A stretch of DNA of 64,000 bases, taken from Hyphomonadaceae bacterium TMED5. Lineage in GTDB: Bacteria; Pseudomonadota; Alphaproteobacteria; Caulobacterales; Hyphomonadaceae. This document shows, one piece after another, positions 33,687 through 41,871 of this stretch (position 1 is the first letter of the stretch; each line of letters opens with the position of its first letter). Under the pieces are notes generated by a model. The model saw only the letters and a list, made by a program, of their open reading frames with translations. It did no database searches and was not told the DNA's origin. A program made the position numbers and the translations under genes. The stretch lies in contig NHBK01000014.1 of NCBI GenBank assembly GCA_002173095.1, positions 310,001-374,000 on the forward strand. The letters run 5' to 3'.

Positions 33687-36401
33687 GTGAAAGTGGGCGT
33701 GTCTCGGACATTGAGCGTTTTGCTCTGCGCGACCGTAATGGCGACGGCTGTCAGCCCCAATGGGTATTCAGCGCCGCCTTACCTTACTGAAGCGCAGGAG
33801 ATGGATTTCCGCATTGTGGAGCTTCGTCTGCGGCGGCGTGCTGTGCTTGCCCCGGATGTGTTTGCCTTTGGCGATGGCGAGGATTTACTCCTGCCGCTTG
33901 GCGAACTGATGTATTATCTCGACTTTCCGATTGAGAGCGATGCTGCAACGGGCCGCGCAAATGGCTGGTTTCTGCGAGAGACGCAGGGTTTTGCCCTGAA
34001 TGCAGATGCGGGTGAAGTGGAGATTGCGGGGCAGGTGTTTGCGTTTGATCCGGAACGTGTGCGCACCGATGGCGAAGACCTTTATGTACCGCTCAGCCTT
34101 TTGTCGGCATGGTTTGGGCTGAACTCTGAATGGGATGCGCAAAGCCAGACCGTTCATCTGGAGCCGGACTATCTGCTTTCCGCTGAAGAGCGCTTGCGAC
34201 GTGAAGGACAGCGCGTTTCATCCGGGCGGCGTCAGTCTCAGCTCGACCTTTCAGAGCTTGAGGAAATTGATGCCCCTTATGCCTGGATAGGCTGGCCGCA
34301 TGGCTCAGCTGATCTCAGCTATAATATTGCAGGCCCCGACCCGGATATTCAACTGGGCACTGGCAGCATTGCGCTGACGGGTGATTTTCTGAAAATGACC
34401 GGCGAGTTTTACGGCAATGCTGATACCGATGGCAGCCGTACGGCTCGCATGGTGCTCGGGCGAACGGATGCGAGCGGCCGGCTGTTTTCAAGCGTGCTTG
34501 GCTCTTATGGCGCGAACCGCATTCAGCTGGGCGATATTTCAACTACTACTCACCCCCTGCTTCAGGGTGGTGGTGCTGGTCTCGGTGTTGCGCTTTCACG
34601 GTCGCGTCTGCGGCAGGGCGGCGATTTTGATACGACGCGAATTGAAGGTGAGGCGTTTGCGGGCTGGCAGGCAGAGCTTTATCGCGATGGTGAGCTGCTA
34701 GGCTTTCTGACGATCCCGAATAGTGGACGGTATATCTTCGATGACATTCCGCTTAGCTTTGGCGTGAACCGCTTTCGGGTAGAGCTTTACGGGCCGCTGG
34801 GGGAGCGCCGCACAATCGACCGTCCCGTTGATGTCTCCAATTCCTTCGTTCGTCAGGGTGATGTGGAATACAATCTGGAATTTGCCCTGTTGGGGCAGGG
34901 TGTTTTCACCAACGCCCGCCGCGCGGCAGAGCTCGACTTTGATGGCACGATTGATGACGGGGATGATGTAACGGATGCATCTGGTCTGTCGGACAGTCTG
35001 AATGGGTATGTCGGCTATGGCGAGATTGCCATGGGCCTTACGCAGGCCTTGTCAGCGACAGCAGGCCTTCAGGTGCGGGGCGGGGAAACCCAAGCCGACC
35101 GACAGACCGGTTTTGTCTCTCTCGCTCAACGCACAGGCGTGCATGTTCTGAATGGTGATCTCGCCGTCGATAATCGCGGAGAAAATGCGGCCCGGCTTTC
35201 TTATTCGACCGAGCTGCGCGGTGTGTCGCTGACAGCATTTCTGGAAAACAGAAGCGACTATTTCGGTCTTGAATACGATGAGGATATTTCATCCAGCGTG
35301 GTTCGCCGCGCAAATGTCCGTCTTGATGGTCGGTTTAATCCGCCGGGCCTGTCGCGGCAGGCAGGGTGGTCAGCCAGTCTTGCGCGTAATGAGCGGGCTG
35401 ATGGTGGGGCAGACCACACCGCGCAGGCACGCCTGTCCGGTCAGATTGCCGGATTGTCTTTGAGCGAAACCGTCAACTGGCGCTGGGGCGACAGCGATGC
35501 CAGTGGCGCAACTGAAACCGGCACCAGCACGTTTTCTGTTTCCGGCACGGTGAATGATTTCCGTCTGCGAGGCTCGCTGGATGCTGATCTTGTGCCGGAC
35601 TGGGAGATGAGCCGCGCACAGATTGAGGTCTCACGTCGCTATCGCGACTGGTATGGGCGTCTTCGCTATGTGCGCGACTTCAGTTCAGATGGCGCGAGCT
35701 ATGGCTTTGGCCTGTCGCGCGACTTTGATGGGGTTCGACTGGGGTTTGATCTGCGTCATGACGAGGACAACAGTCAGACGAGCGCCATGTTTACGCTTGG
35801 CTTTGACTTTGATCGTCATCCGGGTGGGACTGGCATGCGTTTCGGGCGTAATGCGCGCTCAGACCGGGGCGTTGCAAATATCCGCGTGTATGAAGATCTC
35901 GACCTTGATGGCGTTTATTCGCCGGAGACCGACCGGGTTATTGAAGATGCGGGTGTGATTGTCGAACCGCGTGGACGACTGGTTACAAATGATGAACGCG
36001 TGGTGATTGATGACCTCTCAACCGATCAGATGATCGGCGTCGCGGTGGACCGCAATCAGCTGAATGACCCTTATCTTATCCCTGCGAGCGAGGGGGCGCG
36101 GTTTACCGCCCGGCCATCTGGTGCGGTGAATATCAACTTGCCCGTTGTCTTAAGCGGTGAGGTCGAACTGGCGTTGGTGACAGAAACCGGCGAGCCGATT
36201 GAGGGCCGCATTGCTGAAATGCGCAGCTGCCCTGATGGCCGAATAGATGAGCATTTAAGAGAGCGCTCAGCCTATGACGGGTATGTCTTCTTCCAGTTTG
36301 TGAAACCGGGATGCTACGATCTGAATGTGCCGGGATATGAAACACAGCGGCTCTATGTCTCTTCAGGCGATATCCTGCGCCCGGACCTCGTTCGGAACTA
36401 A
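33687..36401 (+). CDS. Outer-membrane usher-like protein
   Basis: A 904-residue protein with a signal peptide. An N-terminal segment of about 170 residues (LLPLGELMYYLDFPIES... LYVPLSLLSAWFGL) resembles the periplasmic entry domain of archaic ushers. Residues about 330-380 (GWQAELYRDGELLGFLTIP, GRYIFDDIPLSFGVNRFRV, ELYGPLGERRTI) match the usher plug region. A long beta-barrel follows, then a C-terminal part with DLDLDGVYSPETDRV, like an acidic metal-binding loop. It secretes and assembles the six subunits. The start is GTG 33687; GTG 33693 or 33699 are possible. Confidence 0.82.
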   Translation: MKVGVSRTLSVLLCATVMATAVSPNGYSAPPYLTEAQEMDFRIVELRLRRRAVLAPDVFAFGDGEDLLLPLGELMYYLDFPIESDAATGRANGWFLRETQGFALNADAGEVEIAGQVFAFDPERVRTDGEDLYVPLSLLSAWFGLNSEWDAQSQTVHLEPDYLLSAEERLRREGQRVSSGRRQSQLDLSELEEIDAPYAWIGWPHGSADLSYNIAGPDPDIQLGTGSIALTGDFLKMTGEFYGNADTDGSRTARMVLGRTDASGRLFSSVLGSYGANRIQLGDISTTTHPLLQGGGAGLGVALSRSRLRQGGDFDTTRIEGEAFAGWQAELYRDGELLGFLTIPNSGRYIFDDIPLSFGVNRFRVELYGPLGERRTIDRPVDVSNSFVRQGDVEYNLEFALLGQGVFTNARRAAELDFDGTIDDGDDVTDASGLSDSLNGYVGYGEIAMGLTQALSATAGLQVRGGETQADRQTGFVSLAQRTGVHVLNGDLAVDNRGENAARLSYSTELRGVSLTAFLENRSDYFGLEYDEDISSSVVRRANVRLDGRFNPPGLSRQAGWSASLARNERADGGADHTAQARLSGQIAGLSLSETVNWRWGDSDASGATETGTSTFSVSGTVNDFRLRGSLDADLVPDWEMSRAQIEVSRRYRDWYGRLRYVRDFSSDGASYGFGLSRDFDGVRLGFDLRHDEDNSQTSAMFTLGFDFDRHPGGTGMRFGRNARSDRGVANIRVYEDLDLDGVYSPETDRVIEDAGVIVEPRGRLVTNDERVVIDDLSTDQMIGVAVDRNQLNDPYLIPASEGARFTARPSGAVNINLPVVLSGEVELALVTETGEPIEGRIAEMRSCPDGRIDEHLRERSAYDGYVFFQFVKPGCYDLNVPGYETQRLYVSSGDILRPDLVRN

Positions 36402-37303
36402 CTCTTCTTCTCAAGTTCGGCGGCATAGCGCCGTACAACCTGAAGAAAATTATGTAGAATTTGCGAGTGATTATCCGTGCGGTAAATGCAGCTGAGATCG
36501 AGCCCGGCGACATCTTTATTCTGCTCGAAGTCCCGATAGATAACACCCGGTAGGGACAGCGCCGTTGTAGAGCGCGGCACGATGCTGATGCCGAAACCAG
36601 AGGCAACAAGCGCCACACCTGTGACAGCGTCACCAACCTCCTGAGTGATATTGGGTGAGAAGCCTGCATCGTTACAAATTCGGATGGCATAGTCGATAAA
36701 GCCGGGGCGGGCATTCGATGGAAACAGGATGAGGGGTTCGCCGGCAAGGTCTGTGAACTTCAGATCCTTCTTCTTTGCCAATGGATGGTTTTCGTTCACC
36801 GCAATCACCAGTTCCTCATAGAGGATAACCTCTGTGGTGATGTCTTCATGGGGCGCCAGCAAACGGTTGAAGCCGATATCAATCTGGCGTCGGCGCAGTG
36901 CTTTAATCTGGTCGGGCTTGCTCATGGTGTGAAGCACAACATTCACATCCGGATAAGCGTTTCGAAATTCCAGAACTGTCTTTGGGATAAGGCCCAGAAT
37001 AGCCGACCCAAAGATCGCAATATCCAGGCGACCAAGGTGACCTTGTTCAGCTTTCACGGTGCGCTCAGTCGCGACTGCTGTCAGCGCAAGAATGTTTCTG
37101 GCCTCATGATAGAGCGTGTCGCCCGCCTGAGTCAGCTCTACGCCTTTGGATGTACGGTGTAAGAGTTTAACGCCCAATTCGTCTTCCAGCTGCTGTATCT
37201 GACGGGTCAGCGGAGGTTGCGAAATATGCAATCTGAGCGCTGCCCGACCGATGTTTTCTTCCTCGGCGACGGCGGCGAAATAGCGAAGTTGCCTAAAATT
37301 CAA
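36398..37303 (-). CDS. LysR family transcriptional regulator (CatR/BenM-like subgroup)
   Basis: A 301-residue LysR protein. The winged helix is at residues 1-60 (RQLRYFAAVAEEENIGRAALRLHISQPPLTRQIQQLEDELGVKLL), and the C-terminal periplasmic-binding-like sensor domain follows. The HTH region resembles regulators of aromatic catabolism (CatR, BenM, ClcR type), whose ligands are muconates or benzoates. It is divergent from the DUF1302 gene with 150 bases between, so it probably controls that operon in response to a pathway compound. Its stop overlaps that of the usher by three bases, tail to tail. Confidence 0.88.
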   Translation of the reverse strand: MNFRQLRYFAAVAEEENIGRAALRLHISQPPLTRQIQQLEDELGVKLLHRTSKGVELTQAGDTLYHEARNILALTAVATERTVKAEQGHLGRLDIAIFGSAILGLIPKTVLEFRNAYPDVNVVLHTMSKPDQIKALRRRQIDIGFNRLLAPHEDITTEVILYEELVIAVNENHPLAKKKDLKFTDLAGEPLILFPSNARPGFIDYAIRICNDAGFSPNITQEVGDAVTGVALVASGFGISIVPRSTTALSLPGVIYRDFEQNKDVAGLDLSCIYRTDNHSQILHNFLQVVRRYAAELEKKS

Positions 37304-37332
37304 TGACTTACTCCCAGAATACCACTTATTCT

Positions 37333-37352
37333 ATACCATATAAAAAAGGTAT
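37333..37352. promoter_or_regulatory. Candidate LysR operator between LysR and DUF1302 genes
   Basis: ATACC-N10-GGTAT (37333-37352), an AT-rich dyad (T-N-A centred) in the LysR/DUF1302 intergenic region. Further ATACC and GTAT copies flank it (37319-37323; 37351-37358). LysR proteins bind such dyads with multiple half-sites. The N7 spacing of true BenM/CatM sites is not met. Confidence 0.5.
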
Positions 37353-37453
37353 GTATACGGCACTCAAACAGTATTAGTAAGTATGCAAGTGAGTCGATAG
37401 CCTCGCTCCCAATAAGCATGGTCCGTCAAATTCAGATGGGCTGGGAGGAAAAA

Positions 37454-39145
37454 ATGGCGATCACTAAAGAACGACTCACCGCGCGTATTCCGTCTATGCG
37501 CAAAACGCTGCTTGCAACGACTTTTGCAGGCTGCGCTATGATTGCGGCTGCGCCTCAGGCGTCTGCATTCAGCTGGGAATCTGAATCCGGTGATATCGAA
37601 GTCAACTGGGACAATACACTCAAATACAGCCTTGGTGTCCGCGTGGAAGATCCGGATCCGGCAGTTGCTGACAATTCAATTGGCCCGCAGGCAAACACCA
37701 ATGATGGTGACCTGAACTTCGATACCGGCATCATCTCGAACCGTCTCGACATTCTGTCTGAGCTCGATATCCGCTTCCAGCGCAATTTTGGTTTCCGCGT
37801 ATCCGGCACGGCCTGGTACGACACCGTTTATAACGACGACAATGACAATCCGGGTGCGCTTGGGGGCGCTCTCGTTAATGCGGTCTCCGTTCCAGCGGGC
37901 CAGTTTACAGAAGCAACCGAGCGCCTGCACGGCCGCGACGGCGAAATTCTGGATGCGTTCTTCTACGGCAACTTCACGCCGGGTGGCCGTCTGCTCAACG
38001 TTAAAGTTGGTCGCTTCACTCAGCTTTATGGTGAAAGCCTCTTCATGGGACCAAACGGTGTTGCCGGTGCGCAGCTTCCGCTGGACCTGATCCGCGCGCT
38101 TTCTGTTCCAAACTCACAGTTCAAGGAAGTTGCGCGCCCGGTTGCTCAGGCTGCCTTCCAGTATTCTCTGTCTTCTGAGATTTCGATTGGTGGTTACTAC
38201 CAGTTTGAATGGCGCAAGGCGCGTCTGCCGGCTGCGGGGTCTTACTTCAGCTTTGCTGACTTCGTGGACGAAGGCGGTGAGACAATCATTCTTGGCCCGG
38301 GCGTTGTCGCTCAACGCGGCGAAGACATTGAGGCCGATGATGGTGGCCAGTTCGGCTTCCAGTTCAAATACTCCGGCCTGGATGCTGACTACGGCTTCTA
38401 CTTTGCGCGTTTCCACGACAAGCTTCCGCAATTCTATGTCCGTCCGGGCGTAGGTGCTGATGCGACCTATATCGGCGATTATGTTCAGGTCTTCGCAGAG
38501 GACATTGATGTCATCGGCGCGTCTGTCAGCCAGCTTCTGGGTGACATGAACTTCGCTGCTGAAGTGTCTTACCGCATGAACCAGCCGCTGGTTGCGACGG
38601 GCAATACGGTCATTCTGCCGGGCGATACCATCTCTGATGGCGGCGACAATTCAGCCTTCCCACGTGGTAATACCTGGCATCTCAACGCGTCCATTATCAA
38701 CGTACTTGGCGAGAACTCGCTCTGGGATGGTGCAACGCTGATCGCAGAATTCGCGGCAAACCATGTGGGCAGCATTGAAGAAAATGCAGACCAGCTTGAT
38801 CCGCTTGCAACCCAATCTGCGGCGGCCATTCAGGTGTCATTCGTGCCTGAGCGTTTTGCGGTCATGCCGGGCATTGACCTGAAATTCCCGATTGGCCTCA
38901 GCTATGGCATTTCTGGTCGTTCAGCGGTGAACGGCGTTCTGTTCCCGGCTGAAAATGGCGGCAACCTGTCGCTTGGCCTGCAGGCTGACGTTCGTCGCCA
39001 ATGGCAGGTGGGTCTGTCTTACACCCATTATCTCGGCGATGCGGGCTCTGTCATTCAGTACGACACGCCAGTGCCGACGCTCTCATACGACAACTTCCAC
39101 GGCGACCGGGACTTCGTCTCATTCTCCGTACAAAGAACATTCTAA
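37454..39145 (+). CDS. DUF1302 family outer-membrane protein
   Basis: A 563-residue protein. ATG 37454 follows GGGAGG. A signal peptide (SMRKTLLATTFAGCAMIAAAPQASA) precedes the mature start FSWESESGDIEVNWDNTLKYSLGVR, the standard opening of DUF1302. The rest is beta-rich and ends in a barrel-like FSVQRTF. DUF1302 proteins occur with DUF1329, YCF48 and RND genes near hydrocarbon, steroid and aromatic degradation genes and are thought to aid passage of hydrophobic compounds through the outer membrane. That set is complete here, next to a phenol locus. Confidence 0.88.
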   Translation: MAITKERLTARIPSMRKTLLATTFAGCAMIAAAPQASAFSWESESGDIEVNWDNTLKYSLGVRVEDPDPAVADNSIGPQANTNDGDLNFDTGIISNRLDILSELDIRFQRNFGFRVSGTAWYDTVYNDDNDNPGALGGALVNAVSVPAGQFTEATERLHGRDGEILDAFFYGNFTPGGRLLNVKVGRFTQLYGESLFMGPNGVAGAQLPLDLIRALSVPNSQFKEVARPVAQAAFQYSLSSEISIGGYYQFEWRKARLPAAGSYFSFADFVDEGGETIILGPGVVAQRGEDIEADDGGQFGFQFKYSGLDADYGFYFARFHDKLPQFYVRPGVGADATYIGDYVQVFAEDIDVIGASVSQLLGDMNFAAEVSYRMNQPLVATGNTVILPGDTISDGGDNSAFPRGNTWHLNASIINVLGENSLWDGATLIAEFAANHVGSIEENADQLDPLATQSAAAIQVSFVPERFAVMPGIDLKFPIGLSYGISGRSAVNGVLFPAENGGNLSLGLQADVRRQWQVGLSYTHYLGDAGSVIQYDTPVPTLSYDNFHGDRDFVSFSVQRTF

Positions 39146-39172
39146 GCCCAAAGGGCACCTAGAGGAAAACCA

Positions 39173-40519
39173 ATGAAAAAACTATTGCTTTCAGTCGCGG
39201 GTCTCGCGCTTGCTATCGCGCCGTCCGTCAGCGCCGAAGTGAGCGCTGAAGAAGCGGCTCGTCTGGGCGCAGAGCTCACCCCGCTTGGGGGTGAGGTTGC
39301 CGGAAATGCTGACGGTAGCATCCCTGCATGGGATGGCGGATTTCAAGGTGAAGTCTCTGGCAATATGCTGGGCGACATCCCGACGGATCTCTTCGCGGGC
39401 GACACGCCAATCTATACCGTGAACTCTGCCAATATGGCGGAATACGCTGACCTTCTGTCGGACGGTACAAAAGCTCTGCTCGAGCGCTATCCGGACAGCT
39501 ATGAGCTTCAGGTTTATGAAACGCGCCGTACGGCAAATGCGTCTCCTGAGGTTTATGCGGCGACCGCAGCGAATGCTGTGAACTGCCAGCTGACTGAAGA
39601 GGGCCTTTCCATGGAAGGCTGTATTGGCGGCGTTCCATTCCCAATCCCGCAAGACGGGTTTGAGGTGATCTGGAACTATCTGATGCGTATTGAGGCGCCA
39701 TCTGTTGAATACACCTTCCGCAATATCGTGGGTAACTCTGATGGCAGCCACACTCTGGCGACCAAGAACGAAATCGCATTCCAGTACCCGTTCTATTATG
39801 ACGGTGCGACAGCGGACGATTTCGAGGGCGAGTACTCAATGTTCCGCTTCAACACGCTGGAGCCACCGTTCAAAGCAGGTGAATCCCTGGTTGCACGTGA
39901 CTCTATTGATGTAGAACGCCCACGTATGGCGTGGCAGTATCTGGTTGGTCAGCGCCGCGTGCGCCGTGCCCCAACTGTGTCTTATGACACGCCAGACTTC
40001 GTTGCGTCCGGTGCAAACTATTTCGACGAAGTGCAGGGCTTCTTCGGCGCAATCGACCGCTTCGACTGGGAGCTGGTTGGCCGCCGCGAAATGCTCGTGC
40101 CTTACAACAATAACGGTTTTTACGGTGCAACGCTCGACGAAGCGCTGGACGAATTCCACCACAATCCGGACCATGTCCGTTGGGAGCGTCACCGTGTCTG
40201 GGAAGTCCGTGCGACCGTTGCAGATGGCGCGCGTCACGCAGTTCCAAACCGCACCTACTATTTCGATGAGGATAGCTTCCTCCTCGTGCTCATGGATGGC
40301 TACGATTCTGAAGGTACGCTGTGGCGCACCACCCAGATGACGAACTTCTACGTTCCTGCCGTTCCGGCTCTGATGGCGAAGACGGCAACCGTCTTCAACC
40401 TACAGGCCAACACAATGAGCATTATCCAGATCCTCAATGAGGAAAGCTTCGAGGTCGTTGAGACGAAGCCGGAGAGTTACTTCACCGGTGACGCAGTGGC
40501 CATGGAGGCAGTCCGATAG
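39173..40519 (+). CDS. DUF1329 family periplasmic/outer-membrane protein (LolA-like fold)
   Basis: A 448-residue protein with signal peptide (KKLLLSVAGLALAIAPSVSA). The mature part (EEAARLGAELTPLGGEVAGNADGSIPAWDGG) is the diagnostic start of DUF1329. The central FDWELVGRREMLVPYNNNGFYG and the C-terminal RTYYFDEDSFLLVLMDGYD are also family segments. It lies 27 bases after the DUF1302 gene and is its usual partner. DUF1329 members are LolA/LolB-like and probably bind hydrophobic ligands. A terminator follows at 40588. Confidence 0.9.
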   Translation: MKKLLLSVAGLALAIAPSVSAEVSAEEAARLGAELTPLGGEVAGNADGSIPAWDGGFQGEVSGNMLGDIPTDLFAGDTPIYTVNSANMAEYADLLSDGTKALLERYPDSYELQVYETRRTANASPEVYAATAANAVNCQLTEEGLSMEGCIGGVPFPIPQDGFEVIWNYLMRIEAPSVEYTFRNIVGNSDGSHTLATKNEIAFQYPFYYDGATADDFEGEYSMFRFNTLEPPFKAGESLVARDSIDVERPRMAWQYLVGQRRVRRAPTVSYDTPDFVASGANYFDEVQGFFGAIDRFDWELVGRREMLVPYNNNGFYGATLDEALDEFHHNPDHVRWERHRVWEVRATVADGARHAVPNRTYYFDEDSFLLVLMDGYDSEGTLWRTTQMTNFYVPAVPALMAKTATVFNLQANTMSIIQILNEESFEVVETKPESYFTGDAVAMEAVR

Positions 40520-40587
40520 GGGATGTTTTCTCCCTGAGCACTCAAAGGGGCGTTTTCTAAATACCTCGCGCGGGTGCCGATCCTATT

Positions 40588-40619
40588 GCCCGCTGAAGAA
40601 ATTCAGCGGGCACCTTTTT
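40588..40619 (+). terminator. Rho-independent terminator after the DUF1302-DUF1329 pair
   Basis: GCCCGCTGAA-GAAA-TTCAGCGGGC, a perfect 10-bp stem with a 4-base loop, then ACC and five T. It falls 69 bases after the DUF1329 stop. The YCF48 and RND genes then depend on read-through or on their own promoter. Confidence 0.9.
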
Positions 40620-40650
40620 CCAGAATTTTTTCGCAGGTTTCGAACAGCAC

Positions 40651-41871
40651 ATGAGCCAGACGAACAAACATAACCGAGCCCTTAAGCTCATTGTGCCAGC
40701 CCTTGTGTCTCTTGCAGCGCCGATGGCGTTTGCGCAGAATGACGAAACTCCACCTATTGTGGGTGATGCGCTTGAGACACCAGCCGGTGAAATCAAGGAT
40801 ATGGGCCGGTTCATGGCGACAGGTGTCGCCAGCCTTCAAGGACAATACGCCGTTGTAGGTGAGCGCGGATATATTCTGCTCAGCTCTGACGATGGCGCGA
40901 GCTGGACGCAGGCGGACTCCGTGCCTGTAAGTGTCACGCTGACTGATATTGCATTTTCAAACGCACAAACGGCTTGGGCTGTTGGCCATAGTGGTGTGCT
41001 TCTTCGCTCCGATGATGCGGGCGCAAGCTGGCAGTTGATGTTTGACGGCCGCGGTGTTGCGCAGATCATTTATGACGCAGCGCAAGCGCGGGTCGATGCG
41101 GGTGAAGTCGGCGCTGAGCGTGAGCTTCGCAGCGCGCAATATCTGGTCGATGACGGTCCGGATAAGCCGTTTCTGAAAGTCTATTTCGACACGCCAGACC
41201 ATGGCTGGGCAATTGGTGCGTACGGCATTGCGCTCGAAACACGCGATGGCGGCGAAAGCTGGGAAAGCGCTGTTCATCGCATACCGAACGTCTTTGGCGC
41301 GCACCTCTATGACATGGATCGCGTCGGCGATCGCCTTGTCCTCGTAGGCGAGCAGGGCGCTGTTTTCGGGTCCGATGATGACGGAGAGACATTCTACGAA
41401 ATTCTGTCTGACTATGAAGGCACATTCTTTGGCCTCGTCGCACAGACTGAAGAAAGCGCGGTGCTACACGGTCTTCGCGGCAATGTCTGGCGCATGACTT
41501 TCATCGAGCCAGAGGCTGAAATGGACGCCGAAGACGGCATGGATGTCGATGCGGCTGAAGACGTTGACCCTGAAGTCGCCGAAACGGCTGAACCAATCGT
41601 TCCGGATGTGGAATGGTCGCAAATCTCCACGGGCAATGATGTGACGGTTGCGGCGGGCGGCCTGCTTGGCAATGGCCGTATCGTGATCGCTGATCAGGGC
41701 GGCCGGCTCAGCACTGCTGATGACGATGATGCCTCCGTTACGCGTGCTGCAAGCGATGCGGGCGGTGTGGTGAATGATCTGGTCGTTACCTCTGACAACG
41801 CCCTGATCGCTGTCGGCCCGCGCGGGCCAATCCGAATTGAAAATACATTCCAGACGTCGGGAGTTGAGTGA
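40651..41871 (+). CDS. YCF48 / photosystem II stability factor-like protein
   Basis: A 406-residue secreted protein (signal peptide LKLIVPALVSLAAPMAFAQ). It shows repeated beta-propeller blades with WTQADSVPVSVTLTDIAF, AWAVGHSGVLLRSDDAGASW, GWAIGAYGIALETRDGGESW and FGSDDDGETF, the BNR/YCF48 repeats. Such proteins occur with DUF1302/DUF1329/RND sets in non-photosynthetic bacteria. An acidic insert (EMDAEDGMDVDAAEDVDPE) lies near residue 285-310. Its stop overlaps the RND start. Possible role: periplasmic partner of the RND pump. Confidence 0.86.
   Translation: MSQTNKHNRALKLIVPALVSLAAPMAFAQNDETPPIVGDALETPAGEIKDMGRFMATGVASLQGQYAVVGERGYILLSSDDGASWTQADSVPVSVTLTDIAFSNAQTAWAVGHSGVLLRSDDAGASWQLMFDGRGVAQIIYDAAQARVDAGEVGAERELRSAQYLVDDGPDKPFLKVYFDTPDHGWAIGAYGIALETRDGGESWESAVHRIPNVFGAHLYDMDRVGDRLVLVGEQGAVFGSDDDGETFYEILSDYEGTFFGLVAQTEESAVLHGLRGNVWRMTFIEPEAEMDAEDGMDVDAAEDVDPEVAETAEPIVPDVEWSQISTGNDVTVAAGGLLGNGRIVIADQGGRLSTADDDDASVTRAASDAGGVVNDLVVTSDNALIAVGPRGPIRIENTFQTSGVE

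Noticed and set aside
37319-37360. BenM/CatM site (ATAC-N7-GTAT)
   Set aside because: The dyad here has a longer spacer, so I call it only a general LysR-type candidate.
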